Below are positions 26,601 through 37,641 of a DNA stretch of 64,000 bases, in pieces. The first letter of the stretch is position 1, and each line of letters begins with the position of its first letter. Origin of the DNA: Megaleporinus macrocephalus (lineage: Eukaryota > Chordata > Actinopteri > Characiformes > Anostomidae); NCBI GenBank assembly GCA_021613375.1, contig CM038710.1, positions 23,673,667 to 23,737,666 of the forward strand, written 5' to 3'. The position numbers and the translations under genes are program-made. The notes under the pieces are model-generated. The model saw nothing but the letters and a program-made list of their open reading frames with translations. It made no database searches and was not told the DNA's origin.

Positions 26601-26930
26601 CAACTCAACAACAGACATTAGCCAAGCTAAGTTTGCTAGCAAGAATTATCTACTTACAGAATGTCAAAATGTACTTCAGCGTTGACATAGAATAAGACAT
26701 GGGGGGCCACGATTTGCCGCAAGAAGTGCTCTTTATTAGACTCACCAGCAGAAAGGCACATGAAAACAGCCATAAAGCAGGAAGGCCAACTCTGAACTCT
26801 GGCTACTGACAGTATCCACCACCCACACTAACTAGGTCCACTCCCTGTCAAAGAACACCAAAATAACCACTTACACAGAGCCTAAACTAACAAGCCACAA
26901 AATTAAACCATAATTAACACCACGTTTCCT
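23643..26930. other. Complex, repeat-poor intronic block; candidate regulatory DNA
   Basis: This block has a more balanced base composition than the rest of the intron and is nearly free of simple repeats. At about 24,736-25,750 both strands have long frames (167 aa plus, 151 aa minus) without recognisable protein similarity or splice structure. A perfect 22-base palindrome is at 26,186-26,207. I read the block as possible conserved non-coding DNA rather than a gene. Confidence 0.3.
26186..26207. repeat. Perfect 22-base palindrome
   Basis: Arms TTTCCATGGGC and GCCCATGGAAA meet with no spacer, and every position pairs with its complement. Confidence 0.9.
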
Positions 26931-28979
26931 CTACCATGAGCCTCCATGGGTGGCCATTCTTCTTGAGCTTCACAGAGGTGGTGGAAGACAGTAAGACAAA
27001 TCAAAAAAATCAAAATCGAAAGCCGAATACCTACCCAACAAACAATTGTACAAATAGTCAAATATTCAGATCCAGCCGTACAAGATACAGGGTAAAACAG
27101 TTTTTACCAAATCTGATGTCATCTGATGTCATCTAATAATCCATCTCAAAGTTTTAATAATCTCAATATTTTTCATCTATGTAGTTCATGTCTTTAGTCA
27201 CAGACATCAGAACGTGCTACAAATATTCATTGACAGACCCTCATCTTCACTCTCTCTATTCATTCTTCAAAAAGAACAACACTAATAAACCAGGGGACAT
27301 TATGGAAACACCCTCGAGGTATAATAACAATATAGCAGTTGGGTTATAACTTATTGTAATTGGAGGGCAACCACCCTGACACCCAGGACCCATAAGATTC
27401 CAGACACAAATATCATATGACATAGCCATATGCAACGCTGCAGAGCAACACAGACAAAAGAGGGTAATAAATCAACTGTCAGCCACAGATCTCCCACTTA
27501 TTCCCCCACCGGTCAATACAAGCAGACTATTTCCACCCATGGGGTCCAAGGTTAGAGCACAACAGCTGATGAGAAAGACAGTAGAAGATTTTCGAGGAAG
27601 GTGGCACTGCACTTGGAGCTCATCTGCAGGTGGTGTGTTGATGCGAATGAACTTCTAGGGTTTCACAGATGTAAGATATTTTTGTTCTTTCCAATACTTC
27701 TATATTTAAGGTGATTCTATAGATCTCCACAAAGCTCAAGTTCAAGGGTGGGTGAGGGGCAGATAGACACATTAGCTGTGATGTCCCACAAGGGAAATGC
27801 AGGGAGAATCACAATGAAATTACAAAAACAAGCAATGAAACCACCCAAACCAACCACCCAAAAGCCATCAGGACATTGTCCTGTCAATGTATTAAACACT
27901 TAAAATATGGTATTCTGCAGACTGACACATAAAACCCAAGGCATTTGGGACTGTAGCACATAGGAAATCAAGTAGACGGTGCTACTGTAAGGTGCTTTGC
28001 ACCTGATCTGAAGTTTAGCACATTTTCAGTAATTTAAACAAGTCCCTCTTGCTTCCTGTCTTATTTTTTCCCGTTCATTGATTAAGCACATTCACGTTCA
28101 GCCCAAGATTTTGTGCTCGGATACCTCCGTGGCTACAGCAGACTGTGGGAGAGCGACGCATTTCATGACTGACAGAGCAGCGGTTTAGCATCTATTATCC
28201 GTGCATGTGTAATTTTAAGAGGTATGAATCAAAGAGAATGGGAACCAAGTGCAAAATGCAAAAAAAGGTCAATAAAATATTCATAGACCTCTGTCAAAAC
28301 AATTATGGACCGATTATAATGGTTAAATATGACACTTGGAGAATGTGAGGAGCATTTACTGAGAGGGTAGCACAAAGGTCTGTGTGCGATTTCTCAAAGA
28401 AATGCTACTTTAAATACAATGCAACATATGTGTTTATAATCTACAGGCCAGCATAAAAACTGAAAGATGAAAGTTTTTTGGGTTTTTTTTTGATGTTGCA
28501 GTCAAGCTTGGATAGCATAAGCTATGCCATTCAGCCACAAAGTTTGCTACTTGTTCAACCCAGTTTGGAGGGTTGTAACTTTTGGGTTTGTATGTCCAAA
28601 ACCCATTTCAACATGATTCCACAAAATGTGTGGTGCTGACAGGGCATTTGGTTGCAGCATTCAGCTCACACTTAATAAGCCACGAATTGTCACCGGGTGC
28701 AGGTGAGCGCATCAATAACCTACACCAGGTGCAACCTAGCCCAACTCAAGAAACAAAGTAAAGCCTCAGGGCTCAGATGTGCAAATGTGTGCATCTGAAA
28801 AACCCAGCAACAGAGGATTTGCGTGTGGCAGGAAGCACTTAACAACGGTATAGTGGTCCTATCTAAAACAAGATCTAAGATCAGAATTATGTGTCCTCCC
28901 AACACAGATTTAACAGCGTCTGCCGCCATCATTTACATGCCACCATCTAAACAAGCTTCAATTTGGATAAGGACAGTGT
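26931..28979. other. Intronic sequence, nothing firm recognised
   Basis: No exon is seen. A tiny direct repeat (ATCTGATGTC twice) is at about 27,111-27,131. The end of this stretch borders the repeat cluster that follows. Confidence 0.4.
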
Positions 28980-29930
28980 GACACTAAGTTTGTCTTTGCA
29001 GGTGAAAACAATACATTAGCAAACAAGTAAATCTCAACGGAGCATTTGGGATTTACCAGTGGAAAAATAAACACTGGAATAAGAAGAAACATTGGAATGC
29101 CCTCTTATATCTTTTGGCATATGCTTGTGGTGGCTATAATGAAGTAGGAACAAATAGGTTAGTGAGGACACTGGAGCAAAGAGTAGGAACCATCAGGTAC
29201 AGCAATAAGGCAATGAGAACAATGATGTCACACCAGGCTATCTAAATATCTTTCTCCAAAACAGAATAAGAAAGTTCTGAAATCTGTAACATGTCTTGAG
29301 ATCTAAAGTGGCATGTTTCTTCTTCTTTGGATTAAAACAACACATCAGCGAACATGTATCCCCAACGCAAAGAAGCAACATCTGTTCACCATTTGCACAT
29401 TGAACATTAAAACATTCAGATAAAGATTCTAAATAATACTATTGATTTAAGAACTTAATTCTGTTGCAGAGAATGGGACCTAGTTGTGGTAGCTACGCTG
29501 GAATAGAATGGAAAGACGTGGAGTGAGGGGCACTAAAGCAAAGGGTAGGAACCGTTAGGTGGAGCAATGAGGACTCTGATATTTACAGATCATGCCAAGT
29601 CAGATACCGCTCTTGAACGGAGAATGAAAGTTTGCACATCTGGATAATTACTACTGGAATTTTATTTCAATGCTTTGCAATGATAATGTTTTGAATGTGC
29701 TCCTCTTTGCGGGTAAAAATACATTAATGAACATGCAACCTCAATGCACAGAAGGAGCAATAGCTGTTCGCCACTTGCATAACTCGCCTCCAAACATTAA
29801 AACACAAAATTCAGAACTTTCTGGTTCTGCTTCAGAGACAGCACGAACAGTGCCCTCCTACTATTTGCTGCCATGTCCCCACTAACCCATTCAGTTCTAC
29901 TTCACTGTAGCCACCACAAACACAGCTCAT
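28980..29930. repeat. Diverged direct and inverted repeat cluster, period about 350-380 bases
   Basis: A block with GTAGGAACC and GGAGCAA-type words at about 29,126-29,220 recurs at about 29,486-29,580, and the sequence after a TCTTTG lead-in with ACATTA/GAACATG words recurs near 28,990, 29,325 and 29,705. A further copy of the first block is present in reverse orientation at about 29,845-29,925 (complement of GTGGTGGCTACAGTGAAGTA). It is probably a decayed transposon with internal duplication; the family is not recognised. Confidence 0.6.
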
Positions 29931-30065
29931 CTCCACGAGCACCACAAATCTGCTCTCCATACGAATCAATACGTTTGCAGTGTGGACGGCGACTAAAACG
30001 CTGAATGAACGGCTTCCACGAGCAAAACGGCGAAGCTGGAGAGGCTCGACTAGCAAAGCGGCCAC

Positions 30066-30085
30066 ACGCACACACACACACACAA
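30066..30085 (+). repeat. CA microsatellite
   Basis: About nine CA units; a second short CA tract is at 30,234-30,251 and a third at 30,276-30,290. Confidence 0.8.
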
Positions 30086-31277
30086 TCCCAGCCCCCTCGA
30101 ACGGCTCCTGGCATGCTCTTGTCATTGCTCATGTTACAGGACATCAATCATACTGGGGGGGCCGAGGCTGCTGCCCTCTCGCCGGCCGAGCCTGATTTAC
30201 AAACATTAGCAGAGAGCAGCGATTACACGGCGCTCACACACACACACACACTGCGGCTGGAGAACGAGACACACTGACACACACACACAAAGAGACACGG
30301 CCGCGTTTTGCAAGGTGCCACACGGTGATAAAAAGCTATAGGCTAGGTTGGTTTGGTCCTCATGATGGTAACGCAGGATCCACTGTGCTACACAGCTTTT
30401 TGTCTCAGGAAGACGCGAACCGCTGCGCGAGAAGTCGTTTACGCACATGTGCAAAAGAAAGCTAAACATAACATTATATACCATAACAAGACATTTGTAT
30501 ACATTTCTAACCGAGCAAAACTGTCTAATATACCTGAAATGCATCCAATTTCCCAAGAGAGGTCGGGCAGAAGTTGTCGTTCCAGAAAAACATCATAAAC
30601 TGTCATACCGGCGAACTACGAGAACTAAAATGTGTCAGAAAATCAGACAAAAGTCCGCTTTATAAACTGAATAAACGGAGAAGTTTCCTCAGAAGAGCCG
30701 CTCCAACGCACGACGCAGCGGCGGTAGGTGGCCAGCGCCGCTCCATTCAAACCAAATACAACAATCACTTTTATATCACCTCACAAACACAGCGACACAA
30801 CACGAACCGAGACTTAACAAGCTCCGCAAAAGCTTTTCCACCTGTCACCTACAGCAGTCCGAGCCGAGACGAGCCGAGCCGCGGTCGCGCCGGCCGTGAA
30901 CCGAGCGACCGCGGCGGGTTCGTACAGCACACTCGCAAAAGTTTAAGTCCTCGCAGCTAACGCTCGTTAAAAAGTGAAAAGTTTCCCGCGCTAAAAAGCA
31001 GTAGCGCAGCGCGCGCGCGGCAATGCGCCCCGGCGGCTCGAGCCTGGAGCGCGCGCCCCCCGGTTCAGCTCGGCTCGCGCCGCCGCCGCTCGCTGATCGA
31101 TGAGTGAACCGAACAAAGGCTGAAACGGAGGGAGATCAATTTCTAATAAGTATCAATGCAGCGCGGCCCGCTTCACCTCACAAAACTGGCCCGGAAAGCC
31201 CACATCTGAGCCCCCGTACCGCGGATATTCTGTCCCGCCCGCGTTTCCCCGCAGTGAGCTGAGAGGGAGAGACTGAC

Positions 31278-31340
31278 CTGCAGCCGCCGTAGATCAAATT
31301 TCTTCCAATATTGAAACATCGATCCCACATCGGCGGCCAT
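31278..31340 (-). CDS. cux2: cux2 coding exon 1 (homeobox CUT-like 2, N-terminus only)
   Basis: Read on the minus strand, this 63-base exon encodes 21 residues beginning MAADVGSMFQYWKKFD and ending RRLQ. It then meets a splice donor (CAG followed by GTCAGT at 31,277-31,272) in phase 0. From memory, human CUX2 has the same first exon with one substitution (Arg for the second Lys); CUX1 starts MAANVGS and has QQLQ, so the Asp and RRLQ favour CUX2. CUX2 is a nuclear transcription factor with three CUT domains and a homeodomain, known for upper-layer cortical neuron and dendrite development. None of those domains is in this window. The start codon has a strong context (AAG before ATG, G after). 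No further cux2 exon was recognised between 1 and 31,277, so intron 1 exceeds 31 kb. Which teleost paralogue this is cannot be decided. Confidence 0.93.
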
Positions 31341-31346
31341 CTTGGG
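31326..31346. promoter_or_regulatory. YY1-like site over the cux2 start codon
   Basis: The plus strand reads GCGGCCATCTTGG across the start codon. This matches the YY1 core CCATCTTG with one difference from the fuller consensus GCCGCCATCTTG. YY1 sites overlapping the first ATG of CpG-island genes are well documented. That it works here is inference. Confidence 0.4.
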
Positions 31347-31800
31347 GTATATCGAGGAGATTTTTTTTTGTTTTTTTTTCTCTCCTCTCCCACCGGCTAC
31401 AATAAATATACGGGCTGGATTCCCCTCGTTAAACGACGTCTACGCCTCGCACGCCACATGAGAGAAAGAGGGAGAGAGAGAGAGAGAGAAGGGAAAAAAT
31501 GATGTTAGGAAAATAACAGCAGCCCTTAAAAAACAGGGGGGAAAAACTTAGCCGAGATGATGTAGGCGAGCGGAGAAAAGTGGCAGAATAACAACATGCA
31601 GGGCGCGTTTTCTCGCAGTCCCGGGCTTTCAGTGGCCGATTGCACTTGATTTTGCTTTGGTAAAGTTATCAATACTGACGTAACGGGGTGATCGATAACG
31701 TCTGGAAACGGGAAGGAGAACAACAGAAGGATCACGCGTGCGTGTGCGCGGGGGGATCGCCGCGTGTGTGTTAGAATAAGAGGGGCACTTTTAGCGTGTG
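31341..31800 (-). promoter_or_regulatory. cux2: cux2 5' UTR and core promoter region
   Basis: This lies immediately upstream of the cux2 start codon on the minus strand. It has many CpG dinucleotides, a T/A-homopolymer patch (31,361-31,379), a GA/CT repeat (about 31,464-31,490) and GC-rich, CG-containing stretches near 31,600-31,770. No TATA box was seen, as expected for a CpG-type promoter. The transcription start cannot be placed from sequence alone. Confidence 0.55.
31464..31490 (+). repeat. GA microsatellite in the cux2 5' region
   Basis: About twelve GA units, about 125 bases upstream of the cux2 start codon and therefore possibly transcribed as CU repeats. Confidence 0.8.
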
Positions 31801-32279
31801 CTCCCCTCAGAAATGCGTGTTTATGTGACGCGCTTGTGAAAGTTCGAGGTTTATTGTGGGAATAGCTGCTTTTAACAGGCGGTACAAGTGAACTAGTCTT
31901 TTGAAACCCACATATGGAAACGATGGGAATTTATTATATACATACTGCTGTTTTCTTTTGAGAGCATATGCAGCTTCACAAAGCCAGTTTAAGCTAAATT
32001 CGTAAAATAACCACCAATATAGAAAGTGCAGAAAATGATATACAGTGTACATTTCCAAATTTCACAATGAAAACAGCTGAATACACGTTAAATAATATAT
32101 AACATGACATACATATAACATCATATACATAATATATGACATGAATTATTAGTTTATAGATGTATTAGTGTTCGTTTATTTGTTTATTAGATCTGTATTA
32201 TTTCATCAGAAGGAGAAATGTAATTAAAGAACAGGAAGATTTTGTGCAATTAAATCTGCTGCCGCACATTTTTAACATG
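31801..32279. other. AT-rich upstream intergenic sequence
   Basis: No gene is seen; a TAACAT/CATATA-rich patch lies at about 32,090-32,150. Confidence 0.4.
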
Positions 32280-32960
32280 TGTGAGACCAAAAAAAGGTTC
32301 TTTAGGGGTCCTATAGGGAAGGCAATGGTTTTGGAACCATCACAACCCAACGGAACGTTTAAATGGTAAATTAGGAATAAACAGTCATTTCACTGGTTAA
32401 CCGATTCGTCTCCTTTATGTTCTTTAAGGGACGTTTTAAAATCACCTAAAAGGGTTTTGCTATTGTTACAAGTAACAGAACCTGCTTTTTGTACTGCACT
32501 TTTTAAGGTTCTCAATAAAGGAGCATGAAAAATCATTCACATGCTTAAATGGTATTTTGCATGGTGAAATGGTTCTTCATATAGAGCCCTTTAGAAAAAA
32601 AGGTTATTCTATTGTTATGAGCTTGATAACAGTAGAACCTATTTGGTGCTATATAGAAACAGCCTCATTCAGAAGAACTGTTTCCCACACTAAGTACTAT
32701 TTAAGCATGTTAGAACTCAAGGCTCTAAATAAAACCATTATCTGTACTAAAGAATCCCTGAAAAACCAACTGTTTAATAGTGTATATAGTACCTATTTTG
32801 CTAAGAGTGAGTAGAAAAGGGGTTTTCCCCAATGGTAAGAGAATTAACCCAAATCACTGAATGTTGGTTATTTCTGTGAACCATACTGTAGATGGAAGGC
32901 TTGTAAAAGGTCTTTCTTATTTAGGCTATATATAATTTACTTATTCATACATTACTTTAT
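32280..32960. mobile_element. Probable teleost interspersed repeat (GGTTCT/AGAACC type)
   Basis: Repeated GGTTCTTTA, ATGGTTCTTCATATAGAGCCC and AGAACCTATTTGGTGCTATATAGAA-type words are hallmarks of a widespread, unnamed-by-me fish repeat family. An 85-residue frame inside is an artefact of the repeat. Confidence 0.5.
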
Positions 32961-34569
32961 ATTCTGCTGTGTTGCCGTTAACAGTATGATTTTAAAGACA
33001 TAACGCTTGTCAGAATGTCTGCTGATTCCATCATTTGAAATGCTAAAGGTAAGAAAAAACTCTTTACACACTTCTTTAACATCTCTTGCTCCCTCTTGTG
33101 GTCTCACGGGCCTGTTTAAGAACCACAGTGCCAGTGTGTAGGTTCTCAAAAAGGAGTATTACCAGCACTGTGACACAGTTTTACACTTCACACAGACAGA
33201 ATGTCACCATCCACATAACACATTTTAAGTAGATGCATTTTGTGCATTTTTTCCTTTGCTTGGTGCTAGCAGGTGCACCGCACGCAGTATTAGATGCCAG
33301 AGCTTACCAGACTATAAAAAGTGTTATTTGATTGTATGCAGCTATTTATGAACTGATTTGATCAAAATCGCCTCATTTTCAGATAATATTCAGTTCTCAG
33401 GGTTAAATATTATGAAAGCATATGACTGTGAGCCATTACAACAGGAACACATCTGTCATTTTTCCTCTTCTTCTTTTTTTTTGCTCTTAAAATCAAACAG
33501 GGCCTACAAGTCAAGTCTATCTTTAGCTTGAAAGGCATTCGCACTTTACAAACCACCTAGGGGATACATTATAGGTGCTTATTAAAAGTTTCAGTTTTAT
33601 TGCCTTTTATTTATGGCTTCAGGGGGAATCGAGTGCATCAGTCTCATAAGAAGGCAATAATGTATCCTGTTTTCATATGGTTCATTGTTAAATTTGAAAT
33701 TTAAATAAGTGCTGATATACAAGCCGGATGCACCAACACATATTACTTTTGTTCAAATCTAAATATGGAAATATTTGGAGGGAGCGCCCACCGCTGCCCA
33801 CCCCCCGCCTCCCCATGTCATTTGCACACAACAATGAAACAATGAGACTTAGGCATTTTCACAGATTTTCTGGGCAGTGCCGCACTCCCCGGTGCCAGAG
33901 GTGACTCAGTGGGATTTGGTGATATGAAATGGCGTGCAGTTTCAAATAAGACGAATGTACTGAGATACGCCGGCATCTTTGACACGCTGTAATCTAGCGC
34001 CAATACAATATTTAGAATGAATATCATCAAACTACAGCAGTTTGGGCCGATGCTATAAGTTCTGTGTCCTCAAAATACACAGATGTTTGACCATGGCTGG
34101 ACAAATCGTTCCTGGAATATTTAGAAATGCAGTTGAACTCTGATGTATTGATTGTCTCTTGGGTCCAAAAGGCATCAAAACAGGTGCCTGCAGGTGAACA
34201 ACACATCTCAATGTAAAATATTGACAACGGCCTATTCTCTCCAAGTGTACGCTAGAGTTTATGCATTTTAACATTTCAAACACGCAGGCAGCAACTTATC
34301 TGCGGGATGTTTTACTCTATGCCTTCTCTTCGTCCCATAATTACAATGGAGCAATTGACTATAAAGTGCAGTACCTCCCCAGCTTGAGTCACATGAATCA
34401 CATCTCCATTTTAAAAAAGGATATTTCTCAAGCTCGTGGTAACATCTTTTTCAGTCGTCCAGTCCGACATTCCAGCTCTAATACAAATACATTATTCCTA
34501 ATGTTTTTAATCCCAATTAGGGTCTACAAACATCTTGCTACAATTTCAAGTACTGGAATGAAGTGATCC
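32961..34569. other. Intergenic sequence with a possible conserved stretch at 33,590-34,250
   Basis: No gene is seen. The 33,590-34,250 portion is complex and repeat-free apart from a C-rich patch near 33,800. It could be regulatory DNA for cux2 or myl2, on appearance only. Confidence 0.3.
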
Positions 34570-35240
34570 AATACACCAAATGACCTAAAGTGTATGAACA
34601 CCTGACCATCACATACTTTGCACCTATAACACTCTTCTGGGAACGCTTTCCTCAAGTTTTGAGGATGCATCAGTGGGAATATGTGCCTATTCAGTCAAAA
34701 GAGCATTTGGTTCAGACAAGAAAAGACCTGGCTCACAACTCCAATTGTTACCAAAGCTGTTCAGTGGGGTTGAAGTCAGAACTCTGGATGCCACTGGAGT
34801 TCCTTCACTCATGAGACCATGTCTTTATGGACCTATGTTTGTGCACAGGATCATGCTCGACCAGCAAAGGACCATTTTATGCCTATAAGCCTATAAAAGA
34901 ATCTTCTCATCTGAATGAATATCTAGAAAATAACTTTAACAATTTTAAGTTTAAACACACAATACACATTAAAGAGGTTTTTTCCCCTACTCATCCCAAT
35001 GTCTTTAAACAGGCACATGAAAGAATATCAAACTGTGCAAAAAGGGTAAACTGTTTATCCTTGAAAGGGACGAGTCCCAAGCCACAGACCATTCTCCATC
35101 CTCCATCAAACGTTACTGGTGGCACTATGCTTTCCAGTAGGAAGTGCTCATCAATCAGACTAACAGATAGTGAAGTGTCCACAGAATACATCTCCAGTGC
35201 TTCGGAATCCTGTGGAAGTGTGCACAGTGTAGGCTTTTGT
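34570..35240 (+). mobile_element. Interspersed DNA-transposon-like repeat, copy 1
   Basis: Begins with GTGTATGAACACCTGACCAT and includes phrases such as GGGGTTGAAGTCAGAACTC and CATGTCTTTATGGACCTATG. The same ordered phrases occur at 46,926-47,510. I recognise this as an abundant fish family resembling non-autonomous Tc1-like elements. Frames inside it are degenerate. Confidence 0.6.
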
Positions 35241-37514
35241 GCAGCTGCAGGTGGAGAAGTTGATAACCTAGCCATGTCTCAGAAGAAGTCTGGCGTCATT
35301 TCGCTCTTCACATCGTAAAAGGAGCGGCCGTTCTGTCATAATCTGCTCTGATTTACCATATTTACACACATAAAGCAGACAGCAAGTTTATTTACAATGA
35401 AGAAACCACCAGCACATCCAGTAGACAGTGAGAGATCCGCTGCTTAGAGAGCGACTCAACTCAGAGAAGCATGCAAAAAATATCTGTTTAAATCCTAAAT
35501 CGCAAAACTGTTGAATGTGTTTATTTATTTGTTTAGGATTTATTTATAATGTTTCAAAAGAAATACAGAAGCATAATAAGCCCAAATGAACAAACACATT
35601 ACAGACAATGCTGTAAATTTATTTATGTTTTTTTTTGGCCTGGCATTTTTATTTTTATCTAAAATAATAAATGATTATTGATTATTGTTAATTTAGATTT
35701 ATTGAAGTGTTTTATGATTAAAAAAAAAAAAAGGAGTGAGCTGATCTTGCTGAAGATCAGTGGTGTGAATTTATTTGTTTATTAGTTTACACATTGTTTT
35801 TAACGTTTAAAGTATAATATAAAAATGCAATAGGCTGTATGACCTTATTTTAAACAAAAACATGTCTCTGTTGCATGACTGCACAAATTCAGATCTTTCC
35901 TCAGGCAAAGTGGCCTTTTATTGATTTTTAAATGCTCAAAAATTTGTTCCCATCACTCTGTTGCATTTAAATTTTTAATATTGAAAATATTACTAAAAGA
36001 CATGCCAATTCTAGTGGCTACATAATATACAAATATGGAACAAATAGTCAAACCTCTGTATTTGTCCAGCCAAATTTGTACAGCGATAAAACTTGTAAGT
36101 GATAAAATTCAGGTACAGGCAGGTACACCCATACTTTAATTAATATGTAATAATAAATAAATAATTTTATGTTTGAGTGACATGTGCATATACTACACCT
36201 GGTATAAATGTGAATAAAACTGTATAAATTATCCAAAATATGACTATGTACACTAAAGAAACCCTGAATTTTGTCCAGATTTTTGTTAGATGTTGTCCAT
36301 AGAGTAGTTAGAATTTATTCTAAAGAACTTACCAAATCATGGTTGCAAATCATGTTGGCTGATACTTGAGACATTTTATGGTATGATTTAGACCTAAAAT
36401 GTTTTTTAAATACTACCATTGCAAAGAAATGTGCACAAAAAGCATCCAATTAAAACTACTGGTTTTTGTCACCAACAAAACTTTCTCCAAAATGCATAAA
36501 AAAACTGCAGATAAAAATCTCCAATAGATGAGTTAAATGTCTGGTTCCCAATGTGGAGGCCTAAACTTGACTTGGTGAAGCTCTTATTTCATGTACACAA
36601 TGCAACATTAATGTATACATAATGTATACAGTAAACGTGAACACCAGTCAATTGGAGGGTGAGTATATGTGAATATATCATATGTACATTCATTTAATTC
36701 ATAAAAATTGTAAGTGATGTAATAGTAGAAGCACAATTTTTTTTAAATAATGACATTTGCTGCACCAACCTTACAAGTGCAACTGTGTTTCATAAACAGC
36801 ACTGTTAAAACTATGACCCAGGTAGATGTAGGTAGGTGTAGGAAATGGTGTAGGAAAGATGTTTTTTTTTAAACTGGGCCAAAAAGAAGAAACCACTGAG
36901 GACCCAGGTTCCCAAAACAGTAGGGTATCGCTCTAGCTTGCTTATGTGTTCTCATAGACGGCTTTGCCAGGCATCCTAAGGTAGAAGATCTAAGTTGCCT
37001 TGTAGGGGTGCAATTATGAATCATGGTTTGAGGATAGTGAGGAACACAGCTTTTCAGAACGTGGAATGCAATCACTAGAGCGGGAACCATTGGAGGAACC
37101 TCAGTAGTCCTACGAAAAACTAGAGGAAATTTGAAAGGGCTCTACTGGAGATTGTAAAAGGGACTGCATCTTTCAGTAACAACAAGTTCTGACATAGTAA
37201 ACAACATGTGTTACACATAATCTATAACAATGACACATACCAACTGACTGCTAGTTCCCCCATGAACATCCCTGTCTCTGTATTTATCCTGCAGATGATC
37301 CAAACCAACAATGGAATGGAGAAATCCGACCAATCCCAACAAGCGGCCGTATGAGCTAGACTAACAGATTTATAACCTTCCAGAAACATTTCAATACGCA
37401 TCTGCTCTGCCATGTGTTTAAGCCCCATTGTCTGATGCGCTAAACCCTGTTCAGCCAGGATTCCTACAATAGACAAGCGGTTAAGGCGCACTGTCCGTTA
37501 CCTGGACATGCACC
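35241..37514. other. AT-rich intergenic sequence upstream of myl2
   Basis: No gene was recognised. There are T/A-rich low-complexity patches at 35,515-35,800 and GTAGGTGTAGGAAATGG-type short repeats at 36,820-36,860. The last 300 bases before the myl2 TATA box are more complex and probably contain its proximal enhancer. Confidence 0.4.
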
Positions 37515-37600
37515 ATGAAATATTTATAGCAAAAGGGTAGGACAAGGATGGGGAGTGAGACTATATAAATTCATCATTGTCCCCTCACTATAACACTCCA
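37515..37600 (+). promoter_or_regulatory. myl2: myl2 core promoter: MEF2-like site and TATA box
   Basis: TATATAAAT at 37,562-37,570 is a strong TATA box, placing transcription start near 37,590-37,600. About 40 bases further upstream, ATATTTATAG at 37,520-37,529 matches 9 of 10 positions of the MEF2 consensus on the reverse strand. The mammalian cardiac MLC-2v promoter likewise has an HF-1b/MEF2 element just upstream of its TATA box. Muscle-specific activity is inferred from that resemblance. Confidence 0.65.
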
Positions 37601-37638
37601 AGTGTTGCTTTTCATCTTGGAATCCTTTGACCACAGCT

Positions 37639-37641
37639 ATG
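37639..37641 (+). CDS. myl2: myl2 coding exon 1 (only the ATG)
   Basis: The first coding exon ends directly after the start codon (ATG followed by GTGAGTGC). This one-codon coding exon is typical of the MYL2/MYLPF gene family. Upstream sequence to about 37,593 is probably the 5' UTR. Confidence 0.92.

Larger units (their letters stand above)
1..31277 (-). other. cux2: cux2 intron 1 (partial, more than 31 kb)
   Basis: Everything left of the exon 1 donor is inferred to be cux2 intron 1, because the gene runs leftwards and no exon-like coding stretch with splice sites and CUX2 similarity is visible. Huge first introns are known for CUX family genes in vertebrates. The open reading frames here are short, overlap on both strands and often run through simple repeats, so none is called as a gene. 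I could have missed a very short exon or a non-coding RNA. Confidence 0.7.
30690..31790. promoter_or_regulatory. CpG island spanning cux2 exon 1
   Basis: CpG density rises sharply here against the AT-rich flanks, peaking around 31,000-31,110 with runs such as GCGCGCGCGG and CGCGCCGCCGCCGC. The island extends about 0.6 kb into intron 1 and about 0.45 kb upstream of the start codon. This fits a constitutively unmethylated developmental-gene promoter. The edges are estimated by eye. Confidence 0.7.

Noticed and set aside
34827..35318. 163-residue plus-strand frame
   Set aside because: It lies mostly within a degenerate interspersed repeat and changes character halfway; no protein family is recognised.
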